From positions 1 to 64,000 of the forward strand of contig NZ_VJOO01000011.1 in NCBI RefSeq assembly GCF_007556755.1: a stretch of 64,000 nt of DNA, read 5' to 3'. This document shows, piece after piece, positions 22,937-33,227 of the stretch. A program made the position numbers and the translations under genes. This stretch comes from Tepidimonas fonticaldi (GTDB lineage Bacteria > Pseudomonadota > Gammaproteobacteria > Burkholderiales > Burkholderiaceae_C). The notes below the pieces were generated by a model. That model was not told the origin of the DNA. It worked only from the letters and a program-made list of their open reading frames with translations, and made no database searches. Numbering within the stretch: position 1 is the stretch's first letter; every line of letters begins with the position of its first letter.

Positions 22937-23956
22937 TCAGTAGCGCACCAGCGCCGAGCCCCAGGTGAAGCCGCCGCCCACCCCTTCCAGCAACAGCAAC
23001 TGGCCCGGTCGCACCTGCCCGGCGCGCACCGCGTGGTCCAGCGCCAGCGGAATCGACGCCGCCGACGTGTTGCCGTGCTGATCGACGGTGACGACGACCC
23101 GCTCCAGCGGCAGTTTGAGTTTGCGCGCCGTGCTTTGCATGATGCGGATGTTGGCCTGGTGTGGAATCAGCCAGTCGACATCGGCCTCGGTCTTGCCGGC
23201 CTTGCCCAGCGTGGTGCGAGCCGTCTCCTCCAGCACACCGACCGCCAGCTTGAACACCGCCTGCCCGTCCATGCGCAGCAGCGGCTCGCCCAGCACGTGG
23301 CCTCCGGCCACCGTGCCCGGCACGCACAGGATGCCGGTGTGGCGGCCATCGGCATGGAGGTCGGTGGCCAGCACCCCGGGGCCGTCGCCGTCGTGCTCGA
23401 CGGCCTCCAGCACCACCGCACCGGCGCCGTCGCCGAACAGCACGCAGGTGGTGCGGTCGTCGAAGTCGAGGATGCGCGAGAACACCTCCGCGCCCACCAC
23501 CAGCGCGCGGCGCGCGCCGCCGGTGCGGATCAGCGCGTCGGCCACCGTCAGCGCGTAGATGAAGCCGGTGCACACCGCCTGCACGTCGAACGCCGCGGCG
23601 CCGATCGGCCCGTGAGCGCCGGCGGCCTGCGCCGCCTCGTGCAGCTTGCGCTGCAGGATCGTGGCGGTGGACGGAAAGACCATGTCCGGCGTGGAGGTCG
23701 CCACGACGATCAGGTCCACCTCGTGCGGCTGGCGGCCGGCGGCAGCCAGCGCCTTGAGGCTGGCCTGCAGCGCCAGGTCGCTGGCCATCTCGCCATCGGC
23801 GGCGAAGTGGCGCGCGCGGATGCCGGTGCGCTCGACGATCCAGTCGTCGCTGGTCTCGAGCCCACGCGCGGCGAGCAGGGCCGTCATGTCGTGGTTGGTC
23901 AGGCGCTTGTCGGGCAGGTGGCTGCCCGTCCCGGTGATGCGGGCGTACAGACTCAT
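22937..23956 (-). CDS. fabH: Beta-ketoacyl-ACP synthase III FabH
   Basis: FabH starts fatty acid synthesis by condensing acetyl-CoA with malonyl-ACP. The 339-residue product has the Cys129-His266-Asn296 triad ([21 protein letters not shown]). A hydrophobic ending [13 protein letters not shown] is typical. It lies between plsX (40 bases upstream) and fabD. Confidence 0.98.
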   Translation of the reverse strand: MSLYARITGTGSHLPDKRLTNHDMTALLAARGLETSDDWIVERTGIRARHFAADGEMASDLALQASLKALAAAGRQPHEVDLIVVATSTPDMVFPSTATILQRKLHEAAQAAGAHGPIGAAAFDVQAVCTGFIYALTVADALIRTGGARRALVVGAEVFSRILDFDDRTTCVLFGDGAGAVVLEAVEHDGDGPGVLATDLHADGRHTGILCVPGTVAGGHVLGEPLLRMDGQAVFKLAVGVLEETARTTLGKAGKTEADVDWLIPHQANIRIMQSTARKLKLPLERVVVTVDQHGNTSAASIPLALDHAVRAGQVRPGQLLLLEGVGGGFTWGSALVRY

Positions 23957-23996
23957 CGGCGATCAGATTCCTGGCAATGGACGACGGAGCGCCCGC

Positions 23997-25049
23997 TCAG
24001 AGGGGGGTGGCAGCCGGCGACTCGCCCGACGGCGTCGCCATCAGGGGCGCCGCCCGGGCGATGCGGCGCTGCACGCGCTCGAGCAACCGGGCCTCGGCCG
24101 CATCATACGCGCGCCGCAGCGCCTGCTCGAAGGCAAACGCATCGGCCGAGCCGTGGCTCTTGAAAACCAGTCCGCGCAGACCAAGCAACGCCGCCCCGTT
24201 GTAGCGGCGGTGATCCACGCGGCGCTTGAAGCGCGCGAGCACCGGCCACGCCACCAGCGCCGCCAGCCGCGAATGCCAGCCGCGCCCGAACTCCTCGCGC
24301 AGGAAGGCCCCGATCATGCTGGCCAGGCCCTCGCTCGCCTTGAGCGCGACATTGCCCACGAAGCCGTCGCAGACGACGATGTCCGTGGTGCCCTTGAAGA
24401 TGTCGTTGCCCTCGACGTTGCCGTGGAAATTGAGGTCGCCGCGGGCGGCCGCCTCGCGCAGCAACTGGCCGGCGCGCTTGATGACGTCGTTGCCCTTGAT
24501 GACCTCTTCCCCGATGTTGAGCAGGCCCACACTCGGGTTTTCGCGGCCATTGGCGGCGACCAGGGCCGAGCCCATGACGGCAAACTGCAGCAGATGCTCC
24601 GCGGAGCAATCGACGTTGGCCCCCAGATCCAGCACGGTGGTCGCGCCGCCGGCCGCGTTGGGCATTTGGGTGGCGATCGCCGGGCGGTCGATGCCGTCCA
24701 GCGTCTTGAGCACATAGCGCGCGATGGCCATCAGCGCCCCGGTGTTGCCGGCCGACACCGCCACATCCGCCGCCCCGTCCTTGACCTGCGCGATGGCCAC
24801 GCGCATGGACGAATCTTTCTTGCGGCGCAGGGCAACCTCGACGGGATCGTCCATCTCGACGACCTCCGCCGCGGGCACGACGGTGCAACGTCTGGCGTCC
24901 AGCCCCGGCGGCAGCGCGGACAGCACTTCGGGGCGACCCACCAGCAGCAGGCGCGCCTGAGGGTGCGCCGCCAAAAAGGCGGCGCAGGCCGGCAGAGTCA
25001 CGGAGGGGCCGTGATCCCCCCCCATGCAATCGACGGCGATCCGGATCAC
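23997..25049 (-). CDS. plsX: Phosphate acyltransferase PlsX
   Basis: PlsX makes acyl-phosphate from acyl-ACP for phospholipid synthesis. The family opening [16 protein letters not shown] and the later GANVDC and [10 protein letters not shown] motifs are present. Three starts are possible: GTG 25049 (350 residues, [11 protein letters not shown], matching the usual family start), ATG 25091, and TTG 25109, which overlaps the rpmF stop. GTG 25049 is chosen on homology, with moderate certainty; none has a strong ribosome-binding site. It is followed by fabH, the standard rpmF-plsX-fabH order. Confidence 0.94.
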   Translation of the reverse strand: MIRIAVDCMGGDHGPSVTLPACAAFLAAHPQARLLLVGRPEVLSALPPGLDARRCTVVPAAEVVEMDDPVEVALRRKKDSSMRVAIAQVKDGAADVAVSAGNTGALMAIARYVLKTLDGIDRPAIATQMPNAAGGATTVLDLGANVDCSAEHLLQFAVMGSALVAANGRENPSVGLLNIGEEVIKGNDVIKRAGQLLREAAARGDLNFHGNVEGNDIFKGTTDIVVCDGFVGNVALKASEGLASMIGAFLREEFGRGWHSRLAALVAWPVLARFKRRVDHRRYNGAALLGLRGLVFKSHGSADAFAFEQALRRAYDAAEARLLERVQRRIARAAPLMATPSGESPAATPL

Positions 25050-25105
25050 GGCAGTTTCAGGCGACCGCACGCTCGACGCCGCGCCGCCCATGTCCGCCGT
25101 GGAGA

Positions 25106-25288
25106 TCAAGCCTCGGACTTGTTCTTGAGGACCTGACGGCCGCGGTAGAAGCCGTTGGGGCTGATGTGGTGGCGCAGGTGCGTCTCGCCGGTGGTGGGCT
25201 CGACGGCGATGCCCGGCGCCGACAGCGCATTGTGCGAGCGGTGCATGCCGCGCTTGGACGGCGACTTCTTGTTTTGCTGAACGGCCAT
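25106..25288 (-). CDS. rpmF: 50S ribosomal protein L32
   Basis: This 60-residue basic protein has the L32 opening [20 protein letters not shown] and the [18 protein letters not shown] region; it lacks the zinc-binding cysteines seen in some L32 forms, as is usual in proteobacteria. AGGAA precedes the ATG by about 7 bases. It heads the rpmF-plsX-fab operon, behind a good sigma-70 promoter (separate entry). Confidence 0.97.
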   Translation of the reverse strand: MAVQQNKKSPSKRGMHRSHNALSAPGIAVEPTTGETHLRHHISPNGFYRGRQVLKNKSEA

Positions 25289-25330
25289 GATCGGTTCCTG
25301 GAATACGAGTGCTGGCTAAGAAAACCCTGC

Positions 25331-25360
25331 ATTATACCCGGACCGTTCTTGCGAGCACAA
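25331..25360 (-). promoter_or_regulatory. Sigma-70 promoter for rpmF-plsX-fab operon
   Basis: On the minus strand a perfect TATAAT (25331-25336) lies 18 bases downstream of TTGTGC (25355-25360, three of six matches to TTGACA). The predicted start of transcription is about 35 bases before the rpmF ATG. It sits in the 99-base gap between the DUF177 gene and rpmF, so the fatty acid genes need not depend on the upstream gene. Confidence 0.65.
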
Positions 25361-25387
25361 ATTCCATGGGCGGGCGGATCCCTTCGG

Positions 25388-26041
25388 TCAGGAGCGGCGC
25401 CCAGCCTTCAGGGCCGCCAGCGCCTCGAAGGGATTCGGACGCGATGCGGGCGATACGGGGGCCGCGGCCTCCCCTCCCGCCCCAAGACCCGCCCCGAGAG
25501 CATCGCCCACCGCCAGCGGCAGGGGGCGCGGGCACACCTCGTGCAGCGGCACCAGCGGCGCAGCCAGCAGCAGCTCCTCCTCCACCAGCTCCAGCAAGGG
25601 GTAGCGCGGACCGTCGAGCACCAGCAAATCTTCCTCGCAGGATTCGTCTTCCGCCTCGGCCGCGGCCTCGTTGGCGACGAAGCGGAACCAGCGATCCACC
25701 ATCACCGGCTGCCAGTACGGATCCAGACAGCGCTGACAAACCAGCGGCACCCGACCCTCCGCCTGCAGATGCAACCACAACTGCCGCGGCACCGCCGCGC
25801 GTCGCCCACCGGCCAGCGCACGCACGGCCGCCGCCACCGCCGGCGGCGGATCGCGCCATTCGGCATGCACGCGCCAGCGGACGGCCTCCTGCGCCTGCCC
25901 GGGCAGATCGGGGGCGTCGGCCAGCACGCGGGGCAAGCGGATCAGGGCAAACACCCCCGACAGGCCGTCGCCGCGGCGCGTCAGCGCATCGACGTCGATC
26001 CAGTCATGGGGCTCGGCGGCATGGGGGTTGGGGACACGCAT
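25388..26041 (-). CDS. DUF177 / YceD family protein
   Basis: The product is 217 residues with the family's paired-cysteine centre [13 protein letters not shown] and the acidic [14 protein letters not shown] block that follows, plus the C-terminal [10 protein letters not shown] motif. YceD proteins lie next to rpmF in most bacteria and have been linked to 23S rRNA metabolism; their mechanism is unclear. ATG 26041 ([11 protein letters not shown]) is chosen because the frame upstream enters the divergent pdxH gene. Only 45 bases separate it from pdxH. Confidence 0.88.
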   Translation of the reverse strand: MRVPNPHAAEPHDWIDVDALTRRGDGLSGVFALIRLPRVLADAPDLPGQAQEAVRWRVHAEWRDPPPAVAAAVRALAGGRRAAVPRQLWLHLQAEGRVPLVCQRCLDPYWQPVMVDRWFRFVANEAAAEAEDESCEEDLLVLDGPRYPLLELVEEELLLAAPLVPLHEVCPRPLPLAVGDALGAGLGAGGEAAAPVSPASRPNPFEALAALKAGRRS

Positions 26042-26086
26042 ACGGCGGATTATCCCCCGCCGGGTCAGCCATGCCATACTGCCGCC

Positions 26087-26719
26087 ATGAACATCGCCGA
26101 TCTGCGCAAGAGCTACGAGAAGGCCGAGCTGAGCGAGGACGCCTCGCACGCCGATCCGCTGCGCCAGTTCGAGCAGTGGCTGCACGAGGCCATCCGCGCC
26201 GAGCTGCCCGAGCCCAACGCCATGACGCTGGCCACCGTCGGCAGCGACCTGCGCCCGAGCACCCGCGTGGTGCTCATCAAGGGCTACGACGAGCGCGGCA
26301 TCGTCTGGTACACCAATTACGACAGCCGCAAGGGCCGTGAGCTGGCCGGCAACCCGTACGCGGCGCTGCAGTTCCACTGGGTGGAGCTGGAGCGCGTGGT
26401 GCGCATCGAGGGCGTGGTCGAGAAAGTCAGCCCCGAGGAAAGCGACGCCTACTACGCCAGCCGCCCCCTGGACAGCCGCATCGGCGCCTGGGCCAGCCCC
26501 CAGAGTCAGGTGATCGACGGGCGCGGCGTGCTGGTGGCCAACGCCGCCAAATATGCCGCGCAATTTTTGATGAACCCGCCGCGGCCGCCGCACTGGGGCG
26601 GCTTCCGCCTCAAACCCGACGCCTGGGAGTTCTGGCAGGGCCGCAAGAGCCGGCTGCACGACCGGCTGCGCTACCGGCTGGAGAGCGGGCGTTGGATCCG
26701 GGAGCGGCTGGCGCCCTGA
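26087..26719 (+). CDS. pdxH: Pyridoxine/pyridoxamine 5'-phosphate oxidase PdxH
   Basis: PdxH uses FMN and oxygen to make pyridoxal 5'-phosphate, the last step of the pathway served by pdxJ and pdxA in this window. The 210-residue product opens [17 protein letters not shown] and has the FMN-binding [24 protein letters not shown] region, the IGAWASPQS motif and the closing WRIRERLAP-like WIRERLAP. The plus-strand frame is open far upstream across the rpmF region but only ATG 26087 begins the family sequence. Confidence 0.97.
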   Translation: MNIADLRKSYEKAELSEDASHADPLRQFEQWLHEAIRAELPEPNAMTLATVGSDLRPSTRVVLIKGYDERGIVWYTNYDSRKGRELAGNPYAALQFHWVELERVVRIEGVVEKVSPEESDAYYASRPLDSRIGAWASPQSQVIDGRGVLVANAAKYAAQFLMNPPRPPHWGGFRLKPDAWEFWQGRKSRLHDRLRYRLESGRWIRERLAP

Positions 26720-26804
26720 GCCCGGCCCGCGGCGTCGGGCTGCTTCGGTCCCATCGAGTCCAACCGGGCTGCCATGTCGGCCATCCTTACCCTCGTGAGC
26801 GGTC

Positions 26805-26833
26805 TCGACATCGGGAGCCCGCAAACGTACAAT
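26805..26833 (+). promoter_or_regulatory. Promoter of the yefM-yoeB module
   Basis: TCGACA (26805-26810, one mismatch to TTGACA) and TACAAT (26828-26833, one mismatch to TATAAT) are spaced by exactly 17 bases. The predicted transcript starts near 26840, about 23 bases before the yefM ATG. The -10 box overlaps the first operator repeat (next entry), so a bound repressor would block it. Confidence 0.75.
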
Positions 26834-26844
26834 TGCACGTACAA
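26825..26844 (+). promoter_or_regulatory. Candidate YefM-YoeB operator (two ACGTACAA repeats)
   Basis: Two identical 8-base repeats ACGTACAA (26825-26832 and 26837-26844) are separated by TTGC. Each carries a GTAC palindromic core, and the core centres are 12 bases apart. From memory, the E. coli yefM-yoeB operator has TGTACA cores with a 12-base centre spacing; here the cores read CGTACA. The repeats overlap the -10 box, as expected for autorepression. Confidence 0.65.
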
Positions 26845-26862
26845 CATGACCAATGCACTCCC

Positions 26863-27114
26863 ATGGACGCCATCACCTACTCCGCCGCCCGGGCCAACTT
26901 GGCCAGCACCATGGACCGTGTGTGCAACGACCACGCACCGCTGATCATCACCCGCAAGGGTGAGCGGTCGGTGGTGATGCTGTCCCTCGAAGACTACAAC
27001 GCCCTCGAAGAGACCGCCTACCTGTTGCGCAGCCCCGCCAACGCACAACGGCTGCTCGGGGCCATCGAGCAGCTCAACGCAGGGGGTGGCAGCGAACGGG
27101 CGCTGGCGGAATGA
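26863..27114 (+). CDS. yefM: Antitoxin YefM (Phd/YefM family)
   Basis: This 83-residue antitoxin should bind YoeB and, alone or with it, repress the shared promoter. The N-terminal DNA-binding part reads MDAITYSAARANLASTMDRV with the family ITRKGERSVVMLSLEDYNALEET following; the C-terminal third is the flexible toxin-binding segment (SPANAQRLLGAIEQLN). ATG 26863 is taken because the longer open frame runs back into pdxH and would lack the promoter. Its stop overlaps the yoeB start by 4 bases (ATGA). Confidence 0.93.
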   Translation: MDAITYSAARANLASTMDRVCNDHAPLIITRKGERSVVMLSLEDYNALEETAYLLRSPANAQRLLGAIEQLNAGGGSERALAE

Positions 27115-27371
27115 AGCGGATCTTTGCCGATGCCGCCTGGGAGGACTATCTCCACTGGCAGCAGCAAGACAGGCGGATGGTCGAGCGCATCAACAAACTG
27201 ATCAAGGAAGTCCAGCGCGAGCCCTTCAGCGGCATCGGCAAGCCCGAACCCTTGAAACACGCCCTGACAGGCTACTGGTCACGGCGCATCACCGACGAAC
27301 ACCGGATGGTGTATAGGACAGAGGCGGACGCGCTGCTGATTGCACAGCTGCGGTATCACTACCTGGGCTGA
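27111..27371 (+). CDS. yoeB: mRNA interferase toxin YoeB
   Basis: YoeB is a RelE-fold ribosome-dependent endoribonuclease that cuts mRNA in the A site. The 86-residue product aligns end to end with E. coli YoeB: Glu46 (KPEPLK), Arg65 (EHRMVY), His83 and Tyr84 (RYHY) all fall at the catalytic positions, so the toxin looks active. WSRRIT and LIKEVQREPF are also shared. It is translationally coupled to yefM and ends 33 bases from convergent folK. Confidence 0.96.
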   Translation: MKRIFADAAWEDYLHWQQQDRRMVERINKLIKEVQREPFSGIGKPEPLKHALTGYWSRRITDEHRMVYRTEADALLIAQLRYHYLG

Positions 27372-27404
27372 GATCCCGCCGGTTGCCACCCCGACGGAGG
27401 TCGA

Positions 27405-27881
27405 TCAGGCCGGGGACGCCATCGGCTCGATGGCCTGGCCCGCCACCGCCTTCAGCGCATCGGCCGGCACCCGGTCGGGCGCAATCTGTGCCAGCGGCAT
27501 CAGCACGAACGCGCGCTGCCCCATGCGCGGGTGGGGTACGGTGAGGTGCGGGGACTGGATGCGTGCGCTGCCGTAGAGCAGCAGGTCCAGATCCAGCGTG
27601 CGCGGGGCATTGCGATACGGACGCTCGCGGCCGGCGCGGGCCTCCAGCGCATGCAACGCCTGCAACAGCGCCGGGGCGCTCAGGTGGGTGGACACCGCGG
27701 CGACCGCATTGCAATAGTCCGGCCCGTCGGCATCCACCGGCGCGGTGCGCCACAGGCCCGAAGCGGCGATGCGCCGTGTCTGCGGCAGCTCATCCAACCA
27801 CTGCAGCGCGGCCCGCACCTGCGCCGGGGCGTCGCCCAGGTTGGCGCCGATGCCAATGTAGGCCGTGACGGCATCACGCAT
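27405..27881 (-). CDS. folK: 2-amino-4-hydroxy-6-hydroxymethyldihydropteridine pyrophosphokinase FolK
   Basis: FolK pyrophosphorylates the pterin precursor of folate. The 158-residue product has YIGIGANLGD at the start, the RPYRNAPRTLDLDLLLYG signature carrying the catalytic Asp pair, and HPRMGQRAFVL. ATG 27881 overlaps the last 8 bases of pcnB. The pcnB-folK order is standard in gamma- and betaproteobacteria. Confidence 0.96.
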   Translation of the reverse strand: MRDAVTAYIGIGANLGDAPAQVRAALQWLDELPQTRRIAASGLWRTAPVDADGPDYCNAVAAVSTHLSAPALLQALHALEARAGRERPYRNAPRTLDLDLLLYGSARIQSPHLTVPHPRMGQRAFVLMPLAQIAPDRVPADALKAVAGQAIEPMASPA

Positions 27882-29487
27882 CGGGTGCCCCGCCATCGGC
27901 CGGGGTGCCCCCACCCTCGCCGCCGCCAGCGGGCTTGCGCCGACGCCGGCGACGCTTGCGCGGTGCGGTCGGGCTTGGCGCCTCGCCATCCGGACCATCC
28001 GGGGACGGCACCACCGCCTCCGGTACGGCGGGTGCGACGGGTGCCATGGCCTCGTCCCCGGTGGGGTCGTCGGCGCGCCGGCGGCGGCTGCGCGGGGCTT
28101 TGCCGGGCGCCTTGGCACGCTGCTGCTCCAGCCGGACGGCCTCCACCATGTCGCGCCGCACGGCTTCGCCCGCCAGGCTGAAGGTCTCCCACCAGTGCGA
28201 GAGTTCTTCCTCCACCTCGCCCACCTGCGCACGCAGGCGCAAAAAATCGAAGCCCGCCCGAAAGCGCGGCTGCTCGACCAGCGTGAAGGGGCTCTGCCCC
28301 GTGCGCTTGTCGAAGCGCGGCTGCATCATCCAAATCTCGCGCATGTCGGCGCCGAGCTTGCCGCGGCCGGAGACATCGCCGATGCGCGACTCGAACACCT
28401 CGTCCACCGCCTCGGCCAGGGCCGGAAACGGCGGCACCCCCTCGCCCAAGCGACGCTGCCACGCCGTGCGCACGTCCTGCCACAGCACGCAGGCGAGCAA
28501 AAAGCTCGGCGCCACCGGCTTGCCCTCGGCCACGCGGCGATCGGTGTCCTGCAGCGCCGCGCGCACGAAGGGATCCTCCCCCCGCTCGACCACCACATCC
28601 AGCAGCGGGTAAATGCCGCGCGCCAGCCCATTGGCGCGCAGCGCCTCCACGCTGGCGATCGCGTGCCCGGTCTGCAGGAGCTTGAGCATCTCGTCGAACA
28701 GCCGGCTCGGCGGCACGTCGGCCAGCAGCGGCAGGTGCGCCGCCATGGGCGCGCGGGTTTTGTCGTCGAGCTTGAAGCCCAGCCCGCTGAGCTTGGCCGC
28801 AAAACGCACGGCGCGGATGATGCGCACCGGATCCTCGCGGTAGCGGGTGGGCGGGTCCCCGATCATGCGCAGCACGCGTTTGCGGGCGTCGCGAATGCCC
28901 TGGTGGAAATCGACCACGGTCTCGGTCTCCGGGTCGTAGTACATGGCGTTGATGGTGAAGTCGCGCCGCGCCGCGTCCTGCTCGATCGGCCCCCAGACGT
29001 TGTCGCGCAGCACGCGGCCGCTGGCGTCCACCGCCAGCGACACCCCGGCCAGGGCGCGTTTGGAGCGCTCATCCCCCACCACGGGCTCGGCCGCCGCCGA
29101 ATCGAGGTAGGCCCGGAAGGTGGAAACCTCGATGACCTCGTGCTCCCGCCCGCGGCCGAACACCACATGCACGATGCGAAAACGCCGCCCGATGATGAAA
29201 GCGCGCCGAAACAGCGCCTTGACCTGCTCCGGCGTGGCGTTGGTGGCAACGTCGAAGTCCTTGGGCCGCAGGCCCAGCAGCAGGTCGCGCACCGCGCCGC
29301 CCACGATGTAGGCTTCGTAGCCCGCGCGTTTGAGGGTGTGCACCACGTCCAGCGCCCGGCCATCGACCAGCGAGGGGTCGATGCCGTGCACGGACACCGG
29401 CACGTCCTCGCGCTTGCCAAAGCGGGACCGGCGCAAGGTGGGGCGCACCGTTTTGTCCAGCAGTTTGTCGATCAGCGTCTTGATCAT
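27874..29487 (-). CDS. pcnB: Poly(A) polymerase I PcnB
   Basis: PcnB adds poly(A) tails to RNA 3' ends and so promotes decay. The 537-residue product has the nucleotidyltransferase core with YIVGGAVRDLLLG, the catalytic Asp77 and Asp79 (KDFDVAT), RRDFTINAM, and the RIIRAVRFAAKLG-like region RAVRFAAKLSG. The last 80 or so residues are disordered and very basic (PRSRRRRADD, then PRKRRRRRRKPAGGG), likely an RNA-binding tail. ATG 29487 overlaps the HAD gene's stop by 4 bases and the 3' end overlaps folK. Confidence 0.96.
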   Translation of the reverse strand: MIKTLIDKLLDKTVRPTLRRSRFGKREDVPVSVHGIDPSLVDGRALDVVHTLKRAGYEAYIVGGAVRDLLLGLRPKDFDVATNATPEQVKALFRRAFIIGRRFRIVHVVFGRGREHEVIEVSTFRAYLDSAAAEPVVGDERSKRALAGVSLAVDASGRVLRDNVWGPIEQDAARRDFTINAMYYDPETETVVDFHQGIRDARKRVLRMIGDPPTRYREDPVRIIRAVRFAAKLSGLGFKLDDKTRAPMAAHLPLLADVPPSRLFDEMLKLLQTGHAIASVEALRANGLARGIYPLLDVVVERGEDPFVRAALQDTDRRVAEGKPVAPSFLLACVLWQDVRTAWQRRLGEGVPPFPALAEAVDEVFESRIGDVSGRGKLGADMREIWMMQPRFDKRTGQSPFTLVEQPRFRAGFDFLRLRAQVGEVEEELSHWWETFSLAGEAVRRDMVEAVRLEQQRAKAPGKAPRSRRRRADDPTGDEAMAPVAPAVPEAVVPSPDGPDGEAPSPTAPRKRRRRRRKPAGGGEGGGTPADGGAPDA

Positions 29488-30158
29488 GGGAGAGGGTCGA
29501 ACAGGTCCAGGATGCGCCAGCCGCGCTCGCGCGCCAGTTGACGCAAACCCGCCCCCGGATTGGTGGCGACGGGCACGTCGGCGCGCTCCAGCAGGGGCAG
29601 GTCGTTGGTGGAGTCGGAATAAAAGGTCACATGCACGCCGTCCCAGTCCAGCCCCTGGGCCGCCAGCCATTGCGCCACGCGCGTGACCTTGCCCTCGCGA
29701 AACGAGGGCACGCCACGGATGGCCCCGGTGATCCAGCCGTCGGGGCCGCGCTCCAGCTCCACGGCGATCAGCGTCTCGACCCCCAGCGCGCGGGCAATCG
29801 GTCGGGTGACGAACTCGTTGGTGGCGGTGACGATGGCCACCCGGTCGCCACGCTCGCGGTGCGCGGCCAGCAAGGCGCGGGCAGCGGGCCGAATCGCCGG
29901 CTCGATCACCTCGGCCATGAAGCGCGCGTGCGCCTCGGCGGCCGCCTGCGGGCCGCGCACGCGCACCGCGTCGGTGGCAAAGCGCACATAGGCATGCACA
30001 TCCAGCCGGCCCGCCTGGTAATCGGCAAAAAAGGCGTCGTTGCGCCGCGCAAAATCCACCGGATCGGTCCACCCGATGCGGGTGGTGAACTCACCCCAGG
30101 CGTAGTCCGAATCGAGCGGCAGCAGCGTGTGGTCCAGGTCGAACAGGGCGATGCCCAC
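29484..30158 (-). CDS. HAD-superfamily hydrolase, SerB-like (HAD-IB)
   Basis: The predicted small-molecule phosphatase has motif I FDLDHTLL (nucleophile Asp7 and Asp9), IVTATNEFVTRPIA around motif II, a Lys in REGKVTRV (motif III) and YSDSTNDLPLLE (motif IV). The layout is that of the HAD-IB group near pcnB and hda in Burkholderiales; substrate unknown, histidinol-phosphatase or phosphoserine-phosphatase-like activity being possible. Start is uncertain: GTG 30158 (224 residues) has GAGGGG just upstream and fits the family length, while ATG 30224 or 30242 would add a Pro/Ser-rich leader. Confidence 0.85.
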   Translation of the reverse strand: MGIALFDLDHTLLPLDSDYAWGEFTTRIGWTDPVDFARRNDAFFADYQAGRLDVHAYVRFATDAVRVRGPQAAAEAHARFMAEVIEPAIRPAARALLAAHRERGDRVAIVTATNEFVTRPIARALGVETLIAVELERGPDGWITGAIRGVPSFREGKVTRVAQWLAAQGLDWDGVHVTFYSDSTNDLPLLERADVPVATNPGAGLRQLARERGWRILDLFDPLP

Positions 30159-30280
30159 TCGGCCCCTCGTGCTTTGTGGCGAGGTGGCGGCAGGTGACGG
30201 AACGGGTACGGCGGTCGGGGTCATCGTAGCGAGGCAATCCATCGGCGTCATTCGGCGGTCCATGCACGGTCGATGCGCGC

Positions 30281-30967
30281 TCACTCGGCCGCCAGCATCG
30301 CCCGCACCAGCGGGATGGTGATGGCGCGCTGGGTGCGCAGCGCATAGCCATCCAGCCGGTCCAGCAGCGCCATCAGGCTGGACAGATCGCGCGCAAAGCG
30401 GTTGAGCATGAAGTCCATGACCTCGTCGGACAGCGCGATGCCCCGGGCATCGGCCGCGCGGCGCAGCACGGCGCGGCGCGCCGGCTCGTCCAGCGGTTGC
30501 AATTGGAACACATGGCCCCAGCCCAGGCGACTGCGCAAATCCTCGCGCAACGGCAGATCGGCCGGGGGGCGGTCGCCGCACGCCAGCACCGCACGCTGCG
30601 GCCCAACCGCCGGGGACTGGGCGTTGACGAACCAATTGAAGGCCGCGGCCTGCTGAGCGGCCGTGTAGAGCTGCACATCGTCCAGCAGCACGGCCGACCA
30701 CCGTTCGTCGAAAGGCGCCGGACGGGTCACCTCGGCCCCCAGCCAGCCCACCGACTCGCCCCGCCCCAGCAGCGACTGGGCCACGGCGCGCAGCAGGTGC
30801 GTCTTGCCGCTGCCGGCCGGCCCCCACAGATAAATGGGCAGCGGCGCGCGCGGCTGCGCCTGAACCCACAGCCGCAGGTGTTCCCAGGCCGGCTCGTTGC
30901 CGTCGGGCACGAAGTTGGCCAGGGTCGGCATGGGCGCCAGCCCCAGGTCGAGGACGAGCTGCTCCAC
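30281..30967 (-). CDS. hda: DnaA regulatory inactivator Hda
   Basis: Hda, with the DNA clamp, stimulates ATP hydrolysis by DnaA after initiation and so prevents re-initiation. The 228-residue product has an N-terminal clamp-binding-like motif (QLVLDL), Walker A GPAGSGKT (49-56), a Walker B VLLDDVQ and the DnaA-type AAA+ lid, but lacks DnaA's DNA-binding domain IV. The start is GTG 30967, directly abutting the stop of the upstream permease gene (TGAGTG). The permease-hda neighbourhood is usual in proteobacteria. Confidence 0.93.
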   Translation of the reverse strand: MEQLVLDLGLAPMPTLANFVPDGNEPAWEHLRLWVQAQPRAPLPIYLWGPAGSGKTHLLRAVAQSLLGRGESVGWLGAEVTRPAPFDERWSAVLLDDVQLYTAAQQAAAFNWFVNAQSPAVGPQRAVLACGDRPPADLPLREDLRSRLGWGHVFQLQPLDEPARRAVLRRAADARGIALSDEVMDFMLNRFARDLSSLMALLDRLDGYALRTQRAITIPLVRAMLAAE

Positions 30968-32059
30968 TCAGTCCTCCTCCGGCGAGTGCGCCGCGTCGCG
31001 CGGGCGGTACAACGGGCTGCTGACGTACAAGCCCTGCACGCGCCGCACGGCCACCAGCAGCACCGCCGATGCGGGCAGCGCGATCAACACGCCCACGAAG
31101 CCGAACAGATGCCCAAACGCCATGAGGGCAAAGATAACGCCGATGGGGTGCAGCCCGATGCGCTCGCCAACCAGCCGGGGGGTGAGAAAAAAGCTCTCGA
31201 TCACCTGCCCCGCCCCGTACACCGCCGCGACCAGCAGCACGCCCAGCAGGCTCTGAAACTGCAACAGCGCCGCGAGCAGGGCCAACACCAGCCCCAGCCC
31301 AAAGCCCAGATACGGCACGAACACCGCCAGCCCCGTGAAGACCCCGATGGGCACCGCGAGCTTGAGGCCCACCAGCGCCAAGGCGACGGCGTAGAACACC
31401 GCCAGCGCCCCCATGACCAGCAACTGACCGCGCAGGTACTGCCCCAGGACCGCATCGGCCTCGGCCAGAAACCGCCCGACGGCCGGGCGCCACGGCGGCG
31501 GCACCAGCGCGCGGCAGCGCGTCACCACCGCCTCCCAGTCGATCAGCAGGTAGTAGGCCACCACCGGCATCAACACCAGATTGCCCAGCACCGCAAGCAT
31601 CGCGCTGCCGCCGATGCGCAGCGACGCGAGCACATGGTCCAGCAACTGCCCCTCATGGCCGCTGATCAGGCGCCGCAGCAGCGCGCGCACGCCCTCCACG
31701 TCGATGGCGATGTCGAACCCGTGGCGCTGCGCCAGCGGCACCAGCCAGGTATTGAGCCGCTCCAACAGCGGCGGAATCTGCTCGCGCAGCAAGGGCCACT
31801 GCTGGGTGACGACCGGCACGATGATCAGCACCACTGCCAACAGCACCAGCATCAGCAGGGCGATGGCCAGCCCGGCGCCCAGCCATTGGGGCACCCGGCG
31901 CGCGGCCAACCACGCCACCACCGGCCGCAGCGCGTAGGCCAACACCGCCGCCACCACGAACGGCAACAACACCGGCGCGAGCAGCGACACCCCCCACCAG
32001 CCGGCGACGGCCAGGGCCAGCCACAGCAGAACCTGTCGTTGGGAATCGGTCAGCAGCAT
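30968..32059 (-). CDS. AI-2E family transporter (PerM/YdiK-like permease)
   Basis: The 363-residue product has about eight membrane segments, with a pair of helices at the N-terminus ([20 protein letters not shown]), a central soluble loop and a cluster of C-terminal helices including [18 protein letters not shown], the family signature region. Family members export small solutes or exchange Na+/H+; autoinducer-2 export is shown for only a few, so no substrate is assigned. ATG 32059 ([13 protein letters not shown]) is used. It is divergent from purM, 82 bases away, and is followed by hda without a gap. Confidence 0.9.
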   Translation of the reverse strand: MLLTDSQRQVLLWLALAVAGWWGVSLLAPVLLPFVVAAVLAYALRPVVAWLAARRVPQWLGAGLAIALLMLVLLAVVLIIVPVVTQQWPLLREQIPPLLERLNTWLVPLAQRHGFDIAIDVEGVRALLRRLISGHEGQLLDHVLASLRIGGSAMLAVLGNLVLMPVVAYYLLIDWEAVVTRCRALVPPPWRPAVGRFLAEADAVLGQYLRGQLLVMGALAVFYAVALALVGLKLAVPIGVFTGLAVFVPYLGFGLGLVLALLAALLQFQSLLGVLLVAAVYGAGQVIESFFLTPRLVGERIGLHPIGVIFALMAFGHLFGFVGVLIALPASAVLLVAVRRVQGLYVSSPLYRPRDAAHSPEED

Positions 32060-32114
32060 CGGGGCGGTCACGGCGGCGGGCAAACGCCCCCATCGCGGCC
32101 GACCGGGGCACCCG

Positions 32115-32120
32115 TACAAT
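32115..32120 (+). promoter_or_regulatory. Candidate -10 element for purM
   Basis: TACAAT stands 21 bases before the purM ATG in otherwise GC-rich sequence. No -35 box of quality is visible, so the call is tentative. Confidence 0.35.
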
Positions 32121-32141
32121 CGCGGGGATTCTACCGACCCC

Positions 32142-33173
<1,032 letters not shown>

Positions 33174-33227
33174 CGGGCCTATCGTCCACGGGGGCGGCCG
33201 CCCCATCCATCCTCCAACCCCTCGCCG

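Noticed and set aside
33190-33204. GGGGCGGCCGCCCC palindrome between purM and the SirB1 gene as a terminator
   Set aside because: No T-run; it could be Rho-linked but I cannot support a call.
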